Shown here: piece after piece, positions 8,319 to 14,139 of the stretch
Layout of the letters: each line of letters starts with the position of its first letter
Position numbering within the stretch: the stretch's first letter is position 1
From: Candidatus Omnitrophota bacterium
GTDB lineage: Bacteria > Omnitrophota > Koll11 > Aquiviventales > Aquiviventaceae
Assembly: GCA_016196415.1 (NCBI GenBank)
Contig: JACPXS010000145.1
Coordinates: 1 to 14,139, forward strand
Reading direction: 5' to 3'
DNA: 14,139 bases
Position numbers and translations under genes: made by a program
The notes under the pieces: model-generated
Told to the model about the DNA's origin: nothing
The model's input: only the letters and a program-made list of their open reading frames with translations
The model's database searches: none

Positions 8319-11300
8319 CCACGATGACCTTATTTGATGAAGTCAACGTGTTTGACGCGATTACGATCCGGGTGGCCTCCCCCGAAGTCATTCGGGGTTG
8401 GTCGAAAGGGGAAGTGAAGAAGCCGGAGACGATTAACTACCGCACGCTCAAGCCGGAAAAAGACGGGCTGTTCTGTGAGCGAATCTTCGGCCCGACCAAG
8501 GACTTTGAGTGTAACTGCGGGAAATACCGGAAGATCAAGCATAAGGGGATCACGTGCGATCGGTGTGGCGTCGAGGTCACCCACTCCAAGGTCCGCCGTG
8601 AGCGGATGGGACACATCGAGTTGGCCGCGACGGTGTCGCACATCTGGTTCTTCAAGAGCGTCCCGTCGCGGGTGGGCGCCCTGCTCGATATGACCATGCG
8701 AGAGCTCGAGCGGGTGCTCTACTACGAGGCGTTTGTGGTCACGGATCCAGGGGGCACGCCGTTTAAACTCCGAGAAATCCTGACGGAGGAGCGCTACCAG
8801 GAAGCCTTGAAGACGTACGGCAAGAGCTTCACCGCCAAGATGGGCGCCGAGGCGATTGATGACCTGCTGGCGAACCTCGATTTGAATCAGATGGCGCGCG
8901 CCCAGCACAAAGAGCTCCAGCGCCAGAAGCTTGAACAGGCCCAAAAGCGAATCGCCAGGAATCTGCGAATTATCGAAGCCTTCCGCAAGAGCGGCAACCA
9001 ACCGGAGTGGATGATCTTGAAAGTTATTCCGGTCATTCCTCCTGATCTTCGCCCGCTCGTCCCCCTTGATGGAGGGCGATTTGCCACCTCCGACCTCAAC
9101 GATCTCTACCGGCGCGTCATCAACCGCAACAACCGTCTCAAGAAACTCATCGAACTGAAGGCGCCGGAGATCATTATCCGCAATGAGAAGCGGATGCTCC
9201 AGGAGGCGGTGGACGCGCTATTTGACAACGGCCGCCACGGCCGCCCGGTGCTGGGACCGATGAACCGGCCGCTGAAGTCGCTGGCGGACATGTTGAAGGG
9301 CAAGCAAGGCCGGTTCCGACAGAATTTGCTTGGGAAGCGGGTCGACTACTCAGGACGTTCCGTCATTGTGATCGGGCCGGAGCTGAAGCTCCACCAGTGC
9401 GGACTTCCCAAGAAAATGGCCCTGGAATTGTTCGAGCCGTTTATCATCCGGAAATTCCGGGAACAAGGGTTTGCCCAAACCATCAAGACGGCCAAGCGCA
9501 TGGTAGAAAAAGAGCGGACGGAAGTCTGGGACATCCTCGATGAGGTCATCAGAGACCACCCGGTCCTCTTGAACCGAGCCCCGACGTTGCACCGACTGGG
9601 CATCCAGGCGTTTCAGCCGATCCTGATCGAAGGCAAGGCCATCCGGGTGCATCCGCTGGTGTGCACCGCTTTCAACGCGGACTTCGATGGCGACCAGATG
9701 GCCGTTCACGTCCCGCTGTCGATCGAAGCGCAACTCGAAGCCCGCCTCCTGATGCTCGCCTCCAACAACCTCTTCTCGCCCGCCAGCGGCAAACCCATTG
9801 TGACGCCGACCCAAGACATCATTCTGGGCTGTTACTATCTCACCAAGTCGCGCGACGGCCTCAAGGGACACGGGTTGATCTTCAGCGATATTGAAGAAGC
9901 CGTGCTGGCGTATCAAGACGAGCAGGTCGACCTCCACGCGAAAGTCAAGTTGCGCTGGGAGGGGCAGCTCTACGATACCACGCCCGGCCGGGTCTTGTTT
10001 AACCTCGTCCTGCCGCCGGAAGTGCGATTCGTCAACGAGCTGATCGACAAAGGCCGGTTGAGCAACCTGATCACCCGGGTCTACCGGGTCTGTGGACACA
10101 GCCGCACGGTGGAGCTGCTGGACGCCCTCAAGACGCTAGGGTTTGAGTGGGCGACGCGGTCCGGCATGTCGATTGCCATTGCGGATCTCGTCATTCCGCC
10201 GGACAAAGACAAAATCCTGACGAAGGCCCATAAAGAAGTTGAGCAGGTTGAGGGTCAGTACCGACGCGGGCTCATCACCGATGGAGAGCGCTCCAATAAG
10301 ATCATCGACATTTGGATGCGCACCACTGAGGAAGTGTCCGATCATGTGATGGAGAACTTCGCGGTCTTTAACCCGCTCTTCATGATGGCCGACTCCGGGG
10401 CCCGAGGGTCGGAGCAACAGGTCAGGCAGCTGGCCGGTATGCGAGGGCTGATGGCCAAGCCCTCCGGCGACATCATCGAAAGCCCCATCACCGCCAATTT
10501 CCGCGAGGGCCTGACGGTGCACGAATACTTCATTTCCACCCATGGGGCGCGCAAGGGGCTGGCGGACACCGCCCTGAAAACCGCCGACTCAGGGTACCTG
10601 ACGCGGCGGCTGGTCGACGTGGCCCAAGAGGTCATCGTGACCGAGGTCGATTGCGGCACCCTCAACGGCATCCTCGTGACCCCGCTTCGCGAAGGCGATG
10701 AGGAGATTGTCCCTCTGAAGGATCGCATCGTGGGCCGCGTGGCGCTGGACAACATCGTGGATGTCGTGAGCGATGAAGTGCTGGTGAACGCGAATGAGGA
10801 GATCACCGAGGAATCCGCCGATCGGATTGAGCAGGCCGGGATTGAAAAGATCCGCATCCGGAGCGTCCTGACTTGCGAGTTCGAGCGGGGCGTCTGCGCG
10901 AAATGTTACGGACGCAATCTCGCCACAGGATCGGTGGCTGAGCTGGGTGAAGCGGTCGGCATCATTGCGGCCCAGTCCATCGGTGAGCCCGGGACCCAGC
11001 TCACCATGCGGACCTTCCACATCGGGGGGACGGCGCACCGAGTGGTCGAGCAGTCCCAGATCAAGACCAAGTACAAGGGAGTGCTCAAATTCCACAACCT
11101 CAAAACGGTAAAGACCAAGCCTGACGAACTCCTCGTGCTGAACCGCAACGGGGAGTTGTCCATTGTGGATCCTGACGGGCGGGAACTTGAACGGCATCGT
11201 ATTCCGCAAGGAGGAGTCATTGCCAAAGGAGACGGCGAAGCGGTGACCAAAGACGACCTCGTCGTCCGCTGGGATCCGTATACGACGCCGATCCTCACCG

Positions 11301-12376
11301 AGTTTGGCGGCGTGGTGCGCTTCGAGGATCTCCGCTCCGGCATCACGATGCGGGAAGAAATCGATGAAGCGACCGGCCTGACGAACCGTGTCATCGTGGA
11401 GCATAAAGGCGACTACCACCCTCAGGTGGTCATCGAAACCGAGAAAGGGGAGCTGCTGGCGGTCTACGGCCTGCCCGTTGGAGCGCACGTGCTCATCAAG
11501 GAAGGGCAGCCGGTCAAAACCGGTGACATGCTCGCCAAGACGGCCAGGAAGATCAGCCAGACCAAGGACATCACCGGAGGCTTGCCTCGTGTGGCGGAGT
11601 TGTTTGAGGCGCGCCGACCGAAGGATCCGGCAATCATCGCTGAAATTGACGGGGTGGTCGATTTCGGCACCGCGAAGAAAGGTCAGCGCCGGATCATCAT
11701 CAAGAGCGCTTCGGGCATGACGAAGGAGTACCTGATCCCCCACGGAAAACACTTGAACGTCTACAAAGGTGATTACGTGCAGAGCGGCTCGCCGTTGACC
11801 GATGGGCCCATCGTGCCGCAAGACATCTTGCGCGTCTGCGGGGAGCGTCGCCTTCAAGAGTACCTGGTGAACGAGATCCAGGAGGTGTACCGCTCGCAGG
11901 GCGTGAAGATCAACGATAAGCACGTTGAGGTGATCGTCCGTCAGATGCTGCGGAAGGTTCGGATCGATGATCCTGGCGACACGGAATTCCTGATCGGCAT
12001 GCAGGCGGACAAGTGGAAGTTTGCCCAAGAGAATGAGCGGGTGAAGGCCAAAGGCGGCAAGCCGGCGCAGGGTGCCCCTACCCTCCTGGGCATCACGAAA
12101 GCCAGCCTGTCGACGGAAAGCTTTATCGCCGCGGCCAGCTTCCAGGAGACCACGCGCGTGTTGACTGAGGCGGCGACAAGCGGGAAGCGGGACCCTCTGG
12201 TGGGGCTCAAAGAAAATGTCATCATGGGCCACCTCGTGCCGGCGGGCACGGGATTTTTCGCCAACCGGGTTGGCGAAATGCTCAAGCTGGGGCCTGAGCC
12301 GCTCCCGCTGGAACCCTCAACGGATGGTGGTGGCATTTCGGCACCTGAAGCCCAACCCGAAGGTGAAGCAGCATGA
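8315..12376 (+). CDS. rpoC: DNA-directed RNA polymerase subunit beta prime
   Basis: Beta prime carries the catalytic centre of RNA polymerase. The 1353-residue product has all key parts. The N-terminal zinc site is C66, C68, C81, C84. The Mg-binding loop NADFDGD spans 454-460, with D456, D458 and D460. The bridge helix is near 742-770 ([13 protein letters not shown]). The second zinc site is C780, C854, C861, C864. The trigger loop has MRTFHIGG from M898, with H902 matching E. coli H936. Between it and [20 protein letters not shown] (from D1085) lie about 180 residues matching the SI3 insertion of Gram-negative lineages, absent from Bacillus. The C-terminus has [19 protein letters not shown], then a short acidic/Pro tail. 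ATG 8315 overlaps the rpoB TGA (ATGA). The sequence around [15 protein letters not shown] suggests Omnitrophota or PVC relatives, tentatively. Confidence 0.99.
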   Translation: MTTMTLFDEVNVFDAITIRVASPEVIRGWSKGEVKKPETINYRTLKPEKDGLFCERIFGPTKDFECNCGKYRKIKHKGITCDRCGVEVTHSKVRRERMGHIELAATVSHIWFFKSVPSRVGALLDMTMRELERVLYYEAFVVTDPGGTPFKLREILTEERYQEALKTYGKSFTAKMGAEAIDDLLANLDLNQMARAQHKELQRQKLEQAQKRIARNLRIIEAFRKSGNQPEWMILKVIPVIPPDLRPLVPLDGGRFATSDLNDLYRRVINRNNRLKKLIELKAPEIIIRNEKRMLQEAVDALFDNGRHGRPVLGPMNRPLKSLADMLKGKQGRFRQNLLGKRVDYSGRSVIVIGPELKLHQCGLPKKMALELFEPFIIRKFREQGFAQTIKTAKRMVEKERTEVWDILDEVIRDHPVLLNRAPTLHRLGIQAFQPILIEGKAIRVHPLVCTAFNADFDGDQMAVHVPLSIEAQLEARLLMLASNNLFSPASGKPIVTPTQDIILGCYYLTKSRDGLKGHGLIFSDIEEAVLAYQDEQVDLHAKVKLRWEGQLYDTTPGRVLFNLVLPPEVRFVNELIDKGRLSNLITRVYRVCGHSRTVELLDALKTLGFEWATRSGMSIAIADLVIPPDKDKILTKAHKEVEQVEGQYRRGLITDGERSNKIIDIWMRTTEEVSDHVMENFAVFNPLFMMADSGARGSEQQVRQLAGMRGLMAKPSGDIIESPITANFREGLTVHEYFISTHGARKGLADTALKTADSGYLTRRLVDVAQEVIVTEVDCGTLNGILVTPLREGDEEIVPLKDRIVGRVALDNIVDVVSDEVLVNANEEITEESADRIEQAGIEKIRIRSVLTCEFERGVCAKCYGRNLATGSVAELGEAVGIIAAQSIGEPGTQLTMRTFHIGGTAHRVVEQSQIKTKYKGVLKFHNLKTVKTKPDELLVLNRNGELSIVDPDGRELERHRIPQGGVIAKGDGEAVTKDDLVVRWDPYTTPILTEFGGVVRFEDLRSGITMREEIDEATGLTNRVIVEHKGDYHPQVVIETEKGELLAVYGLPVGAHVLIKEGQPVKTGDMLAKTARKISQTKDITGGLPRVAELFEARRPKDPAIIAEIDGVVDFGTAKKGQRRIIIKSASGMTKEYLIPHGKHLNVYKGDYVQSGSPLTDGPIVPQDILRVCGERRLQEYLVNEIQEVYRSQGVKINDKHVEVIVRQMLRKVRIDDPGDTEFLIGMQADKWKFAQENERVKAKGGKPAQGAPTLLGITKASLSTESFIAAASFQETTRVLTEAATSGKRDPLVGLKENVIMGHLVPAGTGFFANRVGEMLKLGPEPLPLEPSTDGGGISAPEAQPEGEAA

Positions 12377-12395
12377 GCGTGCGGTGGTTCGCAGA

Positions 12396-12463
12396 GAATG
12401 CGGAATTCAGATTGCGGGGTTCGGAATCCGCTTTTCATTCCCCATTCCGCATTCCCCATTCCG
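12396..12463. repeat. Tandem CATTCC(C/G) 7-mers with an inverted left arm, between rpoC and rpsL
   Basis: Four head-to-tail 7-mers alternate CATTCCC, CATTCCG, CATTCCC, CATTCCG (12436-12463). Upstream, GAATGCGGAAT (12396-12406) is a perfect 11-base reverse complement of ATTCCGCATTC (12444-12454), enclosing a 37-base loop. A second short partner, CGGAAT (12422-12427), can pair with ATTCCG (12458-12463), so the array can fold in several registers. No T-run follows. The repeat unit differs from the CACTCCG unit before rpmG by one C-to-T change, with some copies also changing the last base. The gap runs from the rpoC stop (12376) to rpsL (12492), and only the GGAG at 12480-12483 looks like a conventional signal. 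Confidence 0.85.
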
Positions 12464-12479
12464 CATGCTGTGGTGCGTT

Positions 12480-12483
12480 GGAG
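12480..12483 (+). promoter_or_regulatory. Ribosome binding site of rpsL
   Basis: GGAG lies 8 bases before ATG 12492 and 16 bases after the last 7-mer repeat. It supports 12492 as the start over the longer open frame running back into rpoC. Confidence 0.6.
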
Positions 12484-12491
12484 CTGCGGTA

Positions 12492-12923
12492 ATGCCAACG
12501 GTGAGCCAGCTCATCCGATATGGGCGAAGCGCCTTGCACAAGAAGACCAAAGCGCCGGCGCTCAAGGCGTCTCCCCAGCGACGGGGGGTGTGCGTGCAGG
12601 TGCGGACGATGACGCCGAAAAAACCGAACTCCGCGCTGCGAAAAATCGCGAGGGTCCGGTTAACCACCCGGATTGAGGTGACGGCCTATATCCCGGGCGA
12701 AGGCCACAATCTCCAGGAGCACTCGATTGTCTTGGTCCGTGGTGGACGAGTCAAAGATTTGCCGGGGGTCCGCTACCATATCGTCCGAGGCAGCCTGGAT
12801 GCTTCGGGGGTGAACCAACGCCGGAAATCCAGATCAAAATACGGCGCCAAACAGCCGCAAGGCGGCGCGGCCGCTGGGCCGCGGCCAACCGCGGTCAAGC
12901 CGGCTGCAGCGCCGGCGGCATAA
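12492..12923 (+). CDS. rpsL: 30S ribosomal protein S12 with an Ala/Pro-rich C-terminal tail
   Basis: S12 lies at the decoding site and helps set tRNA selection accuracy. [12 protein letters not shown] is a typical N-terminus. The [11 protein letters not shown] loop, including the lysines where streptomycin-resistance changes occur, is wild type, as is [13 protein letters not shown] with the Asp that RimO methylthiolates in some bacteria. The body ends at RSKYGAKQP as expected. Residues 123-143 are then a tail of Gly, Ala, Pro and a few basic residues, making 143 residues against about 123-126 usually. The tail DNA is almost pure GC and contains a 7-bp GC hairpin (12866-12883). The open frame continues upstream into rpoC without a plausible start. 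rpsG follows after 34 bases. Confidence 0.97.
   Translation: MPTVSQLIRYGRSALHKKTKAPALKASPQRRGVCVQVRTMTPKKPNSALRKIARVRLTTRIEVTAYIPGEGHNLQEHSIVLVRGGRVKDLPGVRYHIVRGSLDASGVNQRRKSRSKYGAKQPQGGAAAGPRPTAVKPAAAPAA
12866..12883 (+). repeat. All-GC hairpin inside the rpsL 3' end
   Basis: CGCGGCC (12866-12872), loop GCTG (12873-12876), and GGCCGCG (12877-12883) form a perfect 7-bp stem of only G-C pairs. It lies in the codons of the extra S12 tail, about 40 bases before the stop. There is no T-run after it. The same GCTG tetraloop caps the local hairpin before rplK. It could slow ribosomes or RNases, or be a by-product of GC-rich Ala/Gly/Pro codons. Confidence 0.5.
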
Positions 12924-12957
12924 TGCGTGCGCAGGCGGTCAGGAACCGTTCTCACCG

Positions 12958-13431
12958 ATGAGCAGACGACGACGGGTTGCGAAACAAGAAACCCCACCCG
13001 ATCCGCGGTATAATAACCGGCTTGTGCAAAAAACGATCAATATGCTGATGCGCGACGGCGAGAAATCGATCGCGGAACGCATCGTCTATGACGCGTTCGA
13101 CCTGCTGAAAACATCAGTCGGCACCAATGACGTCTTGACGGTATTCCACAAAGCGGTGGAGAACGTGCGCCCTCACGTCGAACTGAAGGCTCGCCGGGTG
13201 GGAGGAGCAACCTACCAAATCCCGATCGAAGTGCGCCACGAACGGGGGTTGTCTCTGGCCATTCGCTGGATTCGCAACGCCTCCAAGACCCGCAAAGGCG
13301 CTCCCATGTCGAAACGGCTTTCTGATGAGCTGCTGAGCGCCTATAAAGGCGAAGGGGCGGCTGTCCGGAAACGGGAAGAAACGCATAAGATGGCAGAGGC
13401 CAACCGGGCCTTTGCGCATTATCGCTGGTGA
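12958..13431 (+). CDS. rpsG: 30S ribosomal protein S7
   Basis: S7 nucleates assembly of the 30S head and contacts E-site tRNA; in E. coli it also represses the str operon. The 157-residue length is normal. MSRRRRVAKQETPPDPRYN is the basic N-terminus. The family motifs ARRVGGATYQIPIEVR, TRKGAPMSKRL, and the C-terminal THKMAEANRAFAHYRW are intact. The HYRW ending is the usual one for many bacteria. ATG 12958 has only a distant AGGA (12941-12944) upstream. The preceding 34-base gap is too short for a large S7 leader structure. It is followed by a 79-base gap with a GC-rich inverted repeat before fusA. Confidence 0.98.
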   Translation: MSRRRRVAKQETPPDPRYNNRLVQKTINMLMRDGEKSIAERIVYDAFDLLKTSVGTNDVLTVFHKAVENVRPHVELKARRVGGATYQIPIEVRHERGLSLAIRWIRNASKTRKGAPMSKRLSDELLSAYKGEGAAVRKREETHKMAEANRAFAHYRW

Positions 13432-13441
13432 CATCGATGAC

Positions 13442-13496
13442 CGTTGGCGCGTTTGCGGGTTTCGCGTGTGTGCGTTCACGGCGTAACGCGCCAACG
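13442..13496. repeat. 12-base inverted repeat between rpsG and fusA
   Basis: CGTTGGCGCGTT (13442-13453) and AACGCGCCAACG (13485-13496) are perfect reverse complements around a 31-base loop. The left half reads as loose 8-mers, GTTGGCGC, GTTTGCGG, GTTTCGCG, and the right half as TAACGCGC and CAACGCGC, so the arms look like decayed short tandem repeats. There is no T-run. The element starts 10 bases after the rpsG stop and ends 14 bases before the fusA start, filling the gap. It could affect relative expression of fusA, or be a dispersed repeat that landed between genes. Confidence 0.7.
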
Positions 13497-13510
13497 CGCA
13501 ACTGAAGACC

Positions 13511-14139
<629 letters not shown>

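Noticed and set aside
10589..12232. Long minus-strand open frame of 547 codons opposite rpoC
   Set aside because: It is antisense to fully conserved RpoC, in GC-rich DNA where long antisense frames are common, and shows no recognisable domain.
12216..12491. In-frame upstream extension of rpsL overlapping the end of rpoC
   Set aside because: It would add 92 residues unlike S12 and translate the 7-mer array; GGAG-ATG at 12492 matches the family start.
13009..13014. TATAAT resembling a -10 promoter box in rpsG
   Set aside because: It encodes the conserved RYNN of S7, and the nearest TTG-type -35 lies about 26 bases upstream, too far for a standard promoter.

Overview
This window is a core-genome informational cluster, read entirely on the + strand. 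In order it holds the 3' part of tuf (EF-Tu), rpmG (L33), tRNA-Trp(CCA), secE, nusG, rplK (L11), rplA (L1), rplJ (L10), rplL (L7/L12), rpoB, rpoC, rpsL (S12), rpsG (S7) and the 5' part of fusA (EF-G). Both window edges cut genes (tuf and fusA). No gene-free stretch exceeds 300 bases; the longest gaps are about 50-150 bases. I see no mobile element, defence system, CRISPR array or metabolic cassette.

The organism is a GC-rich bacterium. Beta prime carries a large trigger-loop insertion (SI3 type) and beta has an SI2-type insertion, as in many Gram-negative lineages. The N-terminal sequence of RpoC resembles Omnitrophota and other PVC-like bacteria more than Firmicutes or Actinobacteria. That placement comes from memory of the families, not from a search, and is tentative. 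Shine-Dalgarno use is mixed: rplL, rpoB, rpsL and secE have recognisable sites, while rpmG, rplK, rplA and fusA have none that is convincing.

Region by region: bases 1-1203 carry tuf, rpmG and tRNA-Trp. Bases 1254-2085 carry secE (translocon) and nusG (elongation/antitermination). Bases 2212-4430 carry the four stalk and L1-arm ribosomal proteins, with only 2 bases between rplA and rplJ. Bases 4461-12376 carry the two large RNA polymerase subunits, with a 4-base start/stop overlap. Bases 12492-14139 carry the str cluster. Together these genes make RNA polymerase, the ribosomal factor-binding centre, the decoding-site proteins S12 and S7, and the two elongation GTPases that work there.

The most unusual content is in four short intergenic gaps: tuf-rpmG, nusG-rplK, rpoC-rpsL and rpsG-fusA. 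Each holds an inverted-repeat element, and the two clearest have arms built from tandem 7-mers (GAGTGGC and CACTCCG in the first, CATTCCC/CATTCCG in the third). They resemble the short tandem repeat families known from cyanobacteria, and begin at or close to the stop codon of the upstream gene. The nusG-rplK gap can fold into two mutually exclusive hairpins just before rplK. Other oddities are a sharp codon-usage step in tuf, and Ala/Pro/Ser-rich C-terminal tails on L10, S12 and RpoB.
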